Part shown: positions 1 through 6,604 of the stretch, piece after piece
Layout: each line of letters starts with the position of its first letter
How positions within the stretch are numbered: position 1 is the first letter of the stretch
From: an uncultured Ilumatobacter sp.
Lineage (GTDB): Bacteria; Actinomycetota; Acidimicrobiia; Acidimicrobiales; Ilumatobacteraceae
Reading direction: 5' to 3'
Length of the DNA: 10,504 bases
Assembly (NCBI GenBank): GCA_937905835.1
Contig: CALCXK010000087.1
Coordinates: 1 to 10,504 of the forward strand
Program-made: the position numbers and the translations under genes
The notes under the pieces: model-generated
What the model saw: the letters and a program-made list of their open reading frames with translations, nothing else
What the model was told of the DNA's origin: nothing
Database searches by the model: none

Positions 1-926
1 GCCTGTTCAACGCACTCAGCAATCTGATGGTCGGCGGCAGCATCACCACCACGGTAGGCCGCAGTTTCAGCGCTGAGGAGTTCCTCGATACCGTCGAGCA
101 CTACGGCATCAACTCGTCTTCGATCGTCGGCGATGCGTTTGCCAAGCCAATCCTCAAGGCCCTCGATGCCGAGCCCAATCGTTGGGATATCTCGTCGCTC
201 CGAGTGATCGTGTCGTCCGGAGTCATGTGGTCGAAGGAAACCAAGGATGGTCTGCTCCGTCACAACGATCGGTTGATCATGGTCGATGCGCTCGGATCGA
301 GCGAGGCAATCGGCATGGCAACGAACACGACGACCGCCGATTCGGTGAGCGACCCGAATCGTCAGACTGCTCAGTTCGAACTCGGACCCAATACGCGAGT
401 CATCACCGATGAGGGCAACGACGTCGTTCCCGGTTCGGGCGAGCGCGGCCGCGTGGCCCTCCGAGGCCGCACACCGATCGGTTATTACAAGGACGAAGCC
501 AAGTCGGCCCAGACGTTCGTGATCATCGGTGGTGAGCGCTACTCAATCCCCGGCGACTACGCCACGGTCGAGGTCGACGGCACCGTCGCCCTCCTCGGAC
601 GCGGCAGCCAGTGCATCAACACCGGTGGCGAGAAGGTCTACCCCGAAGAAGTCGAAGAGTGCCTGAAGCGGCATCCCGCCGTCGCCGATGCCGCAGTAGT
701 CGGCCTGCCTGACGAGAAGTGGGGCGAGTCGATCACTGCGCTGGTCGAGGCTCACCCCGGCGCCACCATCGAATCGCAGGAGCTTCGCGATCACGTCAAG
801 GCCAACCTTGCTGCCTACAAGGCCCCAAAGATCGTCTTCGAGATCGACACGGTCGGGAGGGCCAACAACGGCAAACTGGACTACCGCGCCCTCAAGCAGC
901 GCGCGCTCGACCTCGCCGCAAAGTAG
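1..926 (+). CDS. Acyl-CoA synthetase (AMP-forming), FadD17/FadD19-like, C-terminal part
   Basis: The 5' end is outside the window; the frame is open from base 3. This is the C-terminal two thirds of an ANL-superfamily ligase, which activates a carboxylic acid with ATP to an acyl-AMP and then an acyl-CoA. Visible in order: the A5-type motif ALGSSEAIG (near 284-310), where mycobacterial FadD19 has GSSETGG; RGRTPIGYYKD (near 465-494); SIPGDYATVE (near 543-572) in place of the usual TGD motif; the hinge and C-terminal domain GRGSQCINTGGEKVYPEEVE (near 600-657); and the catalytic A10 lysine in NGKLDY, codon 873-875. The ATP P-loop lies upstream and cannot be checked. The hinge segment and GYYKD region resemble mycobacterial FadD19, a ligase for steroid side-chain or long-chain acids. 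The substrate is inference. The Hsd4A-like SDR that follows supports a sterol or fatty-acid role. A medium- or long-chain fatty acid ligase is the alternative. Confidence 0.93.
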   Translation, partial: LFNALSNLMVGGSITTTVGRSFSAEEFLDTVEHYGINSSSIVGDAFAKPILKALDAEPNRWDISSLRVIVSSGVMWSKETKDGLLRHNDRLIMVDALGSSEAIGMATNTTTADSVSDPNRQTAQFELGPNTRVITDEGNDVVPGSGERGRVALRGRTPIGYYKDEAKSAQTFVIIGGERYSIPGDYATVEVDGTVALLGRGSQCINTGGEKVYPEEVEECLKRHPAVADAAVVGLPDEKWGESITALVEAHPGATIESQELRDHVKANLAAYKAPKIVFEIDTVGRANNGKLDYRALKQRALDLAAK

Positions 927-1104
927 TTGCGCAGGGGGAGGCGCTTTCATGCGCTGCATCTCGTTCAACAGTAACGAAACGATCCTGACCCGATACGCAA
1001 CTCTGGTCGGTCGCGTAGCCTCAGAACACTGGTCCAACCGACAGCAGCCACGTTCACGTGGATGGACTACGACGCAGTGCTGTTTGACCTCGGTGACCAG
1101 TGGG

Positions 1105-1110
1105 TAACGT
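1105..1110 (+). promoter_or_regulatory. Candidate -10 box for a leaderless SDR transcript
   Basis: TAACGT lies 8 nt before the ATG at 1119. A -35-like TTGACC is at 1084-1089, with a 15-nt spacer that is shorter than ideal. It follows the same TANNNT-plus-ATG arrangement as six other genes here. It implies that translation starts at 1119 and not at the ATG at 1062. Confidence 0.55.
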
Positions 1111-1118
1111 CATTTGCC

Positions 1119-2012
1119 ATGACTGATCTTGGATTCGACGGCAGAGTAGCGATTATCACCGGCGCCGGTGGCGGCCTTGGCAAGCAGCACGCGCTGATGA
1201 TGGCAGCGCGTGGTGCGCTCATCGTGGTGAACGACCTCGGCGGCTCGGTCGACGGTTCGGGCAGCGACAAGGGTGCCGCGCAACTGGTCGTCGACGAAAT
1301 CATCGCAGCCGGCGGCGACGCCGTCGCCAACACCGACTCGGTCGCCACGCCTGAGGGTGGCGAATCGATTGTCAAGTCGGCAATCGACGCGTACGGCAAG
1401 GTCGACATTGTCATCAACAATGCCGGCATCCTTCGCGACAAATCGTTCCATAACATGACCCCCGACCTGGTCGACCCGGTCCTCGATGTCCACCTTCGCG
1501 GTGCATTCAACGTCACTGGTCCAGCCTGGAAGCTGATGCGCGAGCAGGGGTACGGCCGCATTGTGTCCACATCGTCCGCTGCCGGCATCTTCGGCAACTT
1601 TGGCCAGACCAACTACGGCGCCGCCAAAATGGGCCTCGTCGGCTTCACCAACGTGCTCGCAGTAGAAGGTGCAAAGTTCAACATCAAGGCAAACGCCATT
1701 GCGCCTCTTGCCTACACCCGCATGACCGAAGATCTCCTCGGCGCGCTCGGCGAGAAACTCCAGCCCGAACTTGTCTCGCCACTCGTCACGTACCTGAGTC
1801 ACGAGTCCTGCGAGTCGACCGGCCGCACGTACTCGGTCGGCGGCGGCCGCGTTGCCGAAGTGTTCATCGCCGAGTGCCAGGGCTACACGTCCGATTCGCT
1901 CACGCCTGAGAGCCTGCGCGACAACTGGAACATCGTCACCGATCAAACCGGCTACGAAGTTCCCGCCACCATCGCCGACGAGACGGCGATGTTCCTCAAG
2001 GCCCTCAAGTAA
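1119..2012 (+). CDS. SDR family oxidoreductase, Hsd4A / MFE-2 type 3-hydroxyacyl-CoA or 17-beta-hydroxysteroid dehydrogenase
   Basis: Classical-type short-chain dehydrogenase of 297 aa. The dinucleotide-binding TGAGGGLG motif is at residues 14-21. D39 at the end of the second strand favours NAD over NADP. NNAG is at 100-103, and the catalytic set is S153, Y166 and K170 (YGAAK). The NDLGG segment after strand 2, the ILRDKSF stretch after NNAG and the long tail past residue 230 are typical of the (3R)-hydroxyacyl-CoA dehydrogenase module of peroxisomal multifunctional enzyme 2 (HSD17B4) and of mycobacterial Hsd4A, which acts in cholesterol side-chain oxidation. The sequence shows the family; steroid versus fatty acyl-CoA substrate cannot be decided. 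The start at 1119 is chosen because residues 1-10 fit SDR N-termini and TAACGT sits 8 nt upstream. The frame is open back to an ATG at 1062, but the extra 19 residues are not SDR-like. It lies 192 nt after the FadD gene and ends at a strong stem-loop. Confidence 0.93.
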   Translation: MTDLGFDGRVAIITGAGGGLGKQHALMMAARGALIVVNDLGGSVDGSGSDKGAAQLVVDEIIAAGGDAVANTDSVATPEGGESIVKSAIDAYGKVDIVINNAGILRDKSFHNMTPDLVDPVLDVHLRGAFNVTGPAWKLMREQGYGRIVSTSSAAGIFGNFGQTNYGAAKMGLVGFTNVLAVEGAKFNIKANAIAPLAYTRMTEDLLGALGEKLQPELVSPLVTYLSHESCESTGRTYSVGGGRVAEVFIAECQGYTSDSLTPESLRDNWNIVTDQTGYEVPATIADETAMFLKALK

Positions 2013-2024
2013 GTCACTTTGCCG

Positions 2025-2061
2025 AAGGTGTGAGGTAAGGGCACACCTACCTCACGCCTTT
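2025..2061 (+). terminator. Long stem-loop after the SDR, probable terminator
   Basis: AAGGTGTGAGGTA (2025-2037) pairs with TACCTCACGCCTT (2048-2060): 13 pairs, one of them T-G, around a 10-nt loop. The 3' arm runs into three T residues (2059-2061). It starts 13 nt after the SDR stop. The stem is strong, the T-run short. It could serve both strands, though no minus-strand gene ends here. Confidence 0.7.
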
Positions 2062-2098
2062 GCCGCCGTCCGAGATCTGTCTCTGACATGCTGTGTCG

Positions 2099-2356
2099 AT
2101 GAGCGACAACGATCTCCAGCACGACGAACAACCGAACGGGCCCGGACTTTTCTTGGTGCTGACGATTTTTGTCGCAGTGATCACTGCGGTGTTCATTGCG
2201 CAGAACCGCGAGCGAACCGCGATCAACTTCCTGTTCTTCGACTTCAACAGTCGGACATGGGTCGCCATCGCCATGTCGATCGGCCTCGGCGTGCTGCTCG
2301 ACCGGCTGTTCCTCGCTTGGTGGCGGCACGCTCGCAAGCGCAAGCACGAACGCTGA
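2099..2356 (+). CDS. Small LapA-domain (DUF1049) inner-membrane protein
   Basis: 85 aa with two predicted membrane segments: one of about 20 residues beginning GLFLVLTIFVAV and another beginning WVAIAMSIGLG, ending in a basic tail (RHARKRKHER) that should be cytoplasmic. Between them is the hallmark of the LapA domain, a QNRERTAINFLFFDF-type segment (usually QN...V.V.F.FF). LapA in E. coli works with LapB in lipopolysaccharide assembly. Actinobacteria lack that pathway, so the role here is unknown beyond a small membrane protein. A GTG at 2093 would add two residues (MSMSDN). I prefer the ATG at 2099 because CATGCT (2087-2092), one mismatch from TANNNT, ends 6 nt before it. The gene has no obvious functional link to its neighbours. 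Confidence 0.85.
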   Translation: MSDNDLQHDEQPNGPGLFLVLTIFVAVITAVFIAQNRERTAINFLFFDFNSRTWVAIAMSIGLGVLLDRLFLAWWRHARKRKHER

Positions 2357-2420
2357 CCCTCGCCCTACCAGCGGCGGCCACGATTGGCCTCAGCCGGTCT
2401 GGGCCGACGATGATTGCGCC

Positions 2421-3263
2421 GTGTGGATCGAATCATCAGACGGTATTCAGGTAGCGGTTCACGAGTTCGGCGGCACCGGCCGAACACTCCTCTGGTCTCA
2501 CGCAACCGGCTTCCACGCACATTGCTACGAGCCGATCGCCCGCCGACTCGGCGACAACTTCACGTCCTTTGGCCTCGACCACCGCGGTCACGGCACGACC
2601 GCCTTAACCAACAACTGGCAGGTCGACTGGTCCAAGTATGGCGATGACGCTCACGCCGCAGCCGAAGCGATCGCGCCTGATGGCGGTCTTGTCGCATTCG
2701 GCCACTCGATGGGAGGCGCCTCGCTCGTGATGGCGGCCCACGCCAAGCCCGGCCTCTTCGAGGCACTCGTCGTGTTCGAGCCAATCATCTTCCCCGCTCC
2801 CGACGTCGGCCCCAAGGGCGAGCCCACGCCCATGATCGCCGCCGCCCGCAATCGCCGCGCGACGTTCGACTCCTACGAGGCGGCAATCGAGCGCTACTCG
2901 TCGAAGCCGCCAATGCAGTTCTTCGACGCCGACATCCTTCGCGCCTACGTCGAGCACGGGTTCGCCCCGACCGGCGACGCAGGCTCGAACCAGGTCGGGC
3001 TGCGCTGCACCCCCGAGCACGAAGCCCGTACCTTCGAAACCGGTGGCACGCATGGCTTCTGGGACGTGCTCCCCGAGGTCGAGACCCGGGTCGTCGTCGT
3101 GTCGGGCAAGGTTGAGGAGGAACGCTCCCCTGCCGGAATCGCCGCAAGCGTCGCCGAACGCCTCCCGAACGGCTCCTACATCGAACTGACTACCGGCAAT
3201 CACCTCACGCCGTTCATCACACCTGACGTCATCGCCGACCTACTCCGCGACACCCTCTGCTGA
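2421..3263 (+). CDS. Alpha/beta hydrolase
   Basis: 280 aa from the GTG at 2421, the only plausible start codon near the beginning of the domain. The product is a probable cytoplasmic esterase or hydrolase of unknown substrate; no signal peptide is visible. Fold landmarks in order: SHATGFHAH (26-34), with the HATG variant of the oxyanion HG segment; LDHRGHG (52-58); the nucleophile elbow GHSMGG with Ser96 (94-99); and a C-terminal His261 in TGNHLTPF. The catalytic acid is less clear. The strand RVVVVSGK that normally precedes it is followed by VEEERSP (231-237), so Glu232-234 may replace the usual Asp. No Shine-Dalgarno is visible; GACGAT at 2406-2411 is a poor -10 match. It lies 64 nt after the LapA-domain gene, so it could share its transcript. 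Confidence 0.88.
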   Translation: MWIESSDGIQVAVHEFGGTGRTLLWSHATGFHAHCYEPIARRLGDNFTSFGLDHRGHGTTALTNNWQVDWSKYGDDAHAAAEAIAPDGGLVAFGHSMGGASLVMAAHAKPGLFEALVVFEPIIFPAPDVGPKGEPTPMIAAARNRRATFDSYEAAIERYSSKPPMQFFDADILRAYVEHGFAPTGDAGSNQVGLRCTPEHEARTFETGGTHGFWDVLPEVETRVVVVSGKVEEERSPAGIAASVAERLPNGSYIELTTGNHLTPFITPDVIADLLRDTLC

Positions 3264-3268
3264 CAGTG

Positions 3269-3287
3269 ATCGGCTGTGACAGCCGAT
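3269..3287. repeat. 19-bp perfect palindrome, candidate operator or hairpin
   Basis: ATCGGCTGT-G-ACAGCCGAT: two 9-bp arms around one central base, 5 nt after the hydrolase stop and 3 nt before the TAGGGT box of the nuclease gene. As DNA it resembles a dimeric repressor site lying in the -35/-10 spacer. As RNA it could fold as an 8-bp stem with a TGA loop and end the upstream transcript, but no T-run follows. Confidence 0.6.
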
Positions 3288-3290
3288 CTG

Positions 3291-3296
3291 TAGGGT
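3291..3296 (+). promoter_or_regulatory. Candidate -10 box for the nuclease-PAP2 operon
   Basis: TAGGGT ends 7 nt before the ATG at 3304. No good -35 is seen at normal spacing, where the palindrome lies instead. The AGGG in this hexamer, or GAGGG at 3297-3301, could alternatively act as a ribosome-binding site, so this is the least clear-cut case of the TANNNT set. Confidence 0.5.
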
Positions 3297-3303
3297 GAGG
3301 GAC

Positions 3304-4170
3304 ATGTCAGAAGTTGCGGTCGAACCGGCCTACCCCGTGCCGATGACACTCTCGCCGTCGCGGGTTTCGTCGTTCACGTCGTGCCCGATGCAGTTCCGGT
3401 TCTCAAGCATTCAGAAGCTGCCCGAACCACCCGGCGTCGCCACCACCAAAGGCACCGTCGTACACCGGGCTCTGGAGTTGCTGTTCGTTCGACCGGCCCC
3501 AGACCGCACGCCAGATTCCCTCGCTATCGACCTCGCTACGGCGCTCGACGAGTACTCCACACATCCCGATTACGTCGGCCTCCAGCTCAACCAAGAGAGC
3601 GCCACGTCATTCCGTCGCGAGTGTGAATCGCTGATCGAGAAGTACTTCGGCATGGAAGACCCGAGCACCATTCGTGAGATCGGCCTCGAGCTCTGGATGA
3701 CCGCCGACATCGGCAACCTGCAGCTCCGCGGCATCATCGACCGACTCGAACTCGACGAGCACGGCGGGCTGGTCGTCACCGACTACAAAACCGGCCGAGC
3801 CCCGTCGGGCCGGTACGAACAGAAAAGTCTCGCCGGTGTCCACTTCTACGCGTTCCTCTGCGAGCAGGTCTTCGGCGTCGTTCCGTCGAAGATCCGGCTG
3901 ATGTACCTCAAAACCGGCGAGACAATCGAAACTACCCCGTCCGCACAATCGGTCAAGTTCATCACGACCCGAACGAAGGCGGTGTGGGCGGCAGTCGAAC
4001 GTGCGTGCACCACCGGCGACTTCCGCCCCAACCGGAGCAACCTCTGCAACTGGTGCTCATTCCAACAGTGGTGCCCTGAGTTCAACGGCGACCCCGACCT
4101 CGCTGAGACCGAGGCCCGAGCCGCTTACGAGGCATTGCTCCGCCCGACACCGGTCAGCCTCAACTCCTAA
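3304..4170 (+). CDS. RecB/Cas4-like PD-(D/E)XK nuclease with predicted 4Fe-4S cluster
   Basis: 288 aa. A single-strand DNA exonuclease-type fold is seen: SPSRVSSFTSCP with Cys27 near the N-terminus; GTVVHRALELL with His54; Glu129; GIIDRLE with Asp146; VTDYKTG with Asp160 and Lys162 (the D...D-x-K catalytic core); and a C-terminal C-x2-C-x5-C (Cys248, Cys251, Cys257). Cys27 plus these three match the four-cysteine iron-sulfur arrangement of Cas4, AddB and actinobacterial RecB-like proteins. No Cas1/Cas2, CRISPR array or helicase domain is nearby, so it is a stand-alone RecB-family nuclease, probably in DNA repair, and not Cas4. The frame is open upstream (GTG at 3295), but the ATG at 3304 fits the -10-like box and the domain start. 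Its stop overlaps the PAP2 start by one base, so the two are probably translationally coupled. Confidence 0.9.
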   Translation: MSEVAVEPAYPVPMTLSPSRVSSFTSCPMQFRFSSIQKLPEPPGVATTKGTVVHRALELLFVRPAPDRTPDSLAIDLATALDEYSTHPDYVGLQLNQESATSFRRECESLIEKYFGMEDPSTIREIGLELWMTADIGNLQLRGIIDRLELDEHGGLVVTDYKTGRAPSGRYEQKSLAGVHFYAFLCEQVFGVVPSKIRLMYLKTGETIETTPSAQSVKFITTRTKAVWAAVERACTTGDFRPNRSNLCNWCSFQQWCPEFNGDPDLAETEARAAYEALLRPTPVSLNS

Positions 4171-4775
4171 TGGCGACGATCGACAACGCGCCAGAATCGG
4201 TGACCGATTCACCGCTCGACGACGTCCCCGGCCAGGGTGCGTTCGGCCCCGGCGTCGACGCATTCGATCAACGCGTCGACCAGCTCCTCGAGCATGTCCG
4301 CGGCAACCGGGTCGCCGACAAAGTCTTCACCGGTGCCAGCCATGCCGGTGAGTTCAGCATCATTTGGCATGCGATCAGCGTGACCCGAGGTCTCGTCAAG
4401 GGCCGGCGTGACCAGGTCATCGTGCTTGCCGTCCTGATCGGCGCCGAGAGCCTCATTGTCAACCAGGGCGTCAAGCGGCTGTTCAAGCGCGCTCGCCCCA
4501 CCACCGATGGCGACGACCGGTTACAGGTTCGCAAGCCGCTGACCTCATCGTTCCCGTCTGGGCATTCCAGTGCCGCCACGTTCGCCGCCACGATGCTGAC
4601 CGCATGGGACGGCAAACGGCTGGGCGCTGTGTGGTTCACGCTGGCCGGCATCGTCGGCACGAGCCGCTCCTACGTGCGAATTCATCACGCATCTGACGTC
4701 GTGGGCGGCCTCGTTGTCGGTCGTATTCTTGGCCTCATCGGCCGCCGTATTGCCCGACGCCTCCTCCCCGCCTGA
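4170..4775 (+). CDS. PAP2-superfamily phosphatase
   Basis: 201 aa with all three parts of the PAP2 signature: K102-x6-R109-P110; PSGH at 129-132 with catalytic His132; and S165-R166-x5-H172-x3-D176 with nucleophile His172. Such enzymes remove phosphate from phosphatidate, polyprenyl diphosphate or other lipid phosphates at the membrane. Hydrophobic segments are visible near residues 83-100, 151-165 and 177-192; the first 45 residues are acidic and unlike the family core. The ATG overlaps the nuclease stop (TAATG), which decides the start and implies co-transcription. A complex hairpin follows the stop. The substrate is not predictable from sequence. Why a lipid phosphatase is coupled to a nuclease is unclear. 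Confidence 0.92.
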   Translation: MATIDNAPESVTDSPLDDVPGQGAFGPGVDAFDQRVDQLLEHVRGNRVADKVFTGASHAGEFSIIWHAISVTRGLVKGRRDQVIVLAVLIGAESLIVNQGVKRLFKRARPTTDGDDRLQVRKPLTSSFPSGHSSAATFAATMLTAWDGKRLGAVWFTLAGIVGTSRSYVRIHHASDVVGGLVVGRILGLIGRRIARRLLPA

Positions 4776-4795
4776 CGCTCCCTCCGAGCAGAAGC

Positions 4796-4840
4796 GCGAT
4801 GAGCCCCGAGCGCTCTCAGCCGGGGTCTGAACCTCATCGC
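4796..4840. terminator. Two-tier hairpin after the PAP2 gene
   Basis: The outer stem GCGATGAG (4796-4803) pairs perfectly with CTCATCGC (4833-4840). Directly stacked inside it, CCCCG (4804-4808) pairs with CGGGG (4821-4825), leaving a 7-nt one-sided bulge TCTGAAC (4826-4832) and a 12-nt loop that contains AGCGCT. There is no T-run. It begins 20 nt after the PAP2 stop and ends 27 nt before the next -10 box, so it may end the nuclease-PAP2 transcript. A regulatory RNA or protein-binding element is also possible. Confidence 0.5.
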
Positions 4841-4867
4841 TCGTGCCAACCACCGTGTTTGCTCGCG

Positions 4868-4873
4868 TACCCT
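4868..4873 (+). promoter_or_regulatory. Candidate -10 box for the WS/DGAT gene
   Basis: TACCCT ends 8 nt before the ATG at 4882. No recognisable -35. It supports 4882 over the in-frame upstream GTG at 4843. Confidence 0.55.
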
Positions 4874-4881
4874 CACCGGCA

Positions 4882-6282
4882 ATGAACGACATCGCGTACG
4901 ACAACAAGATGAGCGACGCCGAGGGTCTGATGTGGCGGCTAGAGAAAGACCCGCATCTCTCGTCGACGTTCGCCTCGGTCACGATCCTCGACCGCAAGCC
5001 TGACTTCGACCTGCTCCGCGAACGCTTGATCGGTGCCAGCCACCGCATGCCGCGTCTGCGCCAACGAGTGCAAACCGCACCGGGCAACGTGAGCGCACCG
5101 AAATGGGTCGAGGACTCTGATTTCGACATCAACCTGCACCTCCGCCGTGTCGCGCTTCCCAAGCCCGGCACCGAACGCCAGCTCTTCGATCTTGCGACGT
5201 TGCTGTGTGCTGACCCGTTCGACCGGACTCGCCCGCTGTGGCAGTTCACCGTTGTCGAAGGGATCAAGGGCAACCGAGCGGCGTTGATCCAGAAGCTCCA
5301 CCACACCATCGCCGACGGCGAGAGCGGCGTGAAATTGTCGCTCGAGTTTCTCGATTTTGAGCGCGATGCTCTCCAGCCGGAGCCGCTCACACCTGACGAA
5401 ATCGCGGCTGCCGCCGAAGATCTCCGGGCCAACGACACCAAGGCTGCCGACGCCGTGCGCGACCTTCTCGCCGGATCGATGCAGCTCCCGCTCGGCATCC
5501 TCAAGCAGGTGAAGGAGCTGCTCGCCGACCCGTCGCACATCCCCGACGCCAGCAGCGCAGCGGCCAAGACGTTCCGCAGCATCGTCAACCAGTTGGGTGA
5601 CACCGACCCTGCTCGTTCACCGCTGTGGACGAAACGCTCGACGCGGCGCACCCTCGAACATTCGGTGGCACCGTTTGGCGCTACGAAAGCTGCAGCACAG
5701 CGCCTCGGGGGCACGCTGAACACGGCGTTCTTGACGATTGCAACTGATGCGGCGAGCGTCTATCACGTCGAACAGGGCAGCCCTGTCGAGGCGCTCCGCG
5801 CATCGATGGCGATCAGCACTCGCACCGAGTCATCTGGAGCCAACGCGTTCTCGCTCGTGCGAATGCTCGTCCCGACCGGTGAAATGTCGCTCGACGAACG
5901 GTTCCGTGCAATCGATCAGGCATCGACCGCCGCGGTCAGCAACGCTGGCGGTGCCAACCTCGACTCGATGGCAGCGGTGGCGGCTGGACTACCCACGTCG
6001 CTGCTCACCCGGATGGCTCGCCAGCAGTCACAGACCGTCGACTTTGCCACCTCGAATGTGCGCGGTGCACCAATGCCGTTATTCGTGGCGGGTGCCCAGT
6101 TGCTGCACAACATCCCAGTCGGTCCGCTCAGCGGCGTGGCGTTCAACTTGACGCTGCTCAGCTACCACGGCAACTTAGACATGGGCTTGAACACCGACTC
6201 GGCGGCGATCGATGATGCTGCGCTGCTCAAGCGATGCCTCGACGACGCAATCACACGTTTTACGAGGCTCGCGAAGAAGTAG
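4882..6282 (+). CDS. Wax ester synthase / diacylglycerol O-acyltransferase (WS/DGAT)
   Basis: 466 aa, the usual length for the actinobacterial bifunctional WS/DGAT family, which transfers acyl groups from acyl-CoA to diacylglycerol or fatty alcohol to make storage lipid. Visible: the family start MSDAEGLMWRLEKDPHLSST (10-29); RMPRLRQRV (55-63); DPFDRTRPLWQ (111-121) with the conserved PLW; the catalytic HHxxxDG as HHTIADG (140-146); and C-terminal landmarks TSNVRGAPMPL and HNIPVGPLSG near 392-426, then a GNLDMGLNTD segment. Many paralogues occur in mycobacteria and related actinobacteria and some lack DGAT activity, so substrate preference is uncertain. The start at 4882 is set by TACCCT 8 nt upstream. 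It converges on the 70-aa minus-strand gene across a hairpin. It fits the lipid theme of the FadD, SDR and thiolase genes. Confidence 0.93.
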   Translation: MNDIAYDNKMSDAEGLMWRLEKDPHLSSTFASVTILDRKPDFDLLRERLIGASHRMPRLRQRVQTAPGNVSAPKWVEDSDFDINLHLRRVALPKPGTERQLFDLATLLCADPFDRTRPLWQFTVVEGIKGNRAALIQKLHHTIADGESGVKLSLEFLDFERDALQPEPLTPDEIAAAAEDLRANDTKAADAVRDLLAGSMQLPLGILKQVKELLADPSHIPDASSAAAKTFRSIVNQLGDTDPARSPLWTKRSTRRTLEHSVAPFGATKAAAQRLGGTLNTAFLTIATDAASVYHVEQGSPVEALRASMAISTRTESSGANAFSLVRMLVPTGEMSLDERFRAIDQASTAAVSNAGGANLDSMAAVAAGLPTSLLTRMARQQSQTVDFATSNVRGAPMPLFVAGAQLLHNIPVGPLSGVAFNLTLLSYHGNLDMGLNTDSAAIDDAALLKRCLDDAITRFTRLAKK

Positions 6283-6297
6283 GGCCTCGACGAGGCC
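6283..6297. terminator. Short perfect hairpin between convergent genes
   Basis: GGCCTC-GAC-GAGGCC: a 6-bp all-matched stem with a 3-nt loop, starting directly after the WS/DGAT stop and lying 6 nt beyond the minus-strand stop at 6304. Its symmetry suits a two-way terminator. It has no T-run on either strand, so confidence is moderate. Confidence 0.5.
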
Positions 6298-6303
6298 GAC
6301 TCG

Positions 6304-6516
6304 TCAGACGGTTTCGCTCGCGACCGGTTCAATCGTCTCGATGACCACGGACGGCTTTTCGGCCTCAGCGGTCAACAGTGTGCGGACGTCGAGCAGGAGG
6401 TTGGCGACCTCACCACTGGAGACGAGCTCACGCTGCATCATCCTGGAGAGTGCGCCATCGATCACACCGATGGCCTCGTTGATCACTGCGTCGTTGGCGT
6501 TGCGCTGATCAGTCAT
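6304..6516 (-). CDS. Small hypothetical protein, 70 aa
   Basis: I do not recognise this protein. It is 70 aa and looks mainly helical: a first amphipathic stretch NANDAVINEAIGVIDGALSR, a second from about MMQRELVSSGEVANLLLDVR, then a short acidic tail rich in V, E, T and P. There is no membrane segment, cysteine pair or signal peptide. It is probably cytoplasmic and may form a helical hairpin. The start at 6516 (MTDQRNAND) is chosen because TACCGT lies 8 nt upstream on the minus strand. The frame is open further upstream to 6546, but the extra ten residues would run through that box. The matching promoter layout and convergence with WS/DGAT at a shared hairpin support a real gene. No function is proposed. 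Confidence 0.68.
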   Translation of the reverse strand: MTDQRNANDAVINEAIGVIDGALSRMMQRELVSSGEVANLLLDVRTLLTAEAEKPSVVIETIEPVASETV

Positions 6517-6524
6517 TAAGTAAC

Positions 6525-6530
6525 ACGGTA
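6525..6530 (-). promoter_or_regulatory. Candidate -10 box for the 70-aa gene
   Basis: TACCGT on the minus strand ends 8 nt before the ATG at 6516, matching the spacing seen at other starts in the window. No clear -35. Confidence 0.5.
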
Positions 6531-6604
6531 CCCGGCGATTGGACACCGAGCGCGCACCTGCTCCGAGTTCAGAAATCTGTCACACAACCGAAGCAGTGCG
6601 GACC

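Noticed and set aside
927..1060. Small hairpins after the FadD gene (TCGTT/AACGA at 961-977; TACGC/GCGTA at 994-1017).
   Set aside because: Only 5 bp each with no T-run; not distinguishable from chance.
1062..1118. In-frame upstream ATG whose first residues (MDYDAVLFDLG) resemble the N-terminus of a HAD hydrolase.
   Set aside because: The second HAD aspartate and everything after it are missing, the stretch overlaps the -35/-10-like elements, and the SDR domain begins naturally at 1119. Probably chance, or a tiny relic at best.
3304..4170. Cas4 of a CRISPR-Cas system.
   Set aside because: No repeat array and no cas1/cas2 or effector genes in the window; stand-alone RecB-like nucleases with the same cysteines are common.
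4545..5723. Minus-strand open frame of 392 codons.
   Set aside because: It lies opposite the PAP2 and WS/DGAT genes, both with clear family motifs; its translation is Arg/Ser-rich low-complexity, typical of antisense frames in GC-rich DNA.
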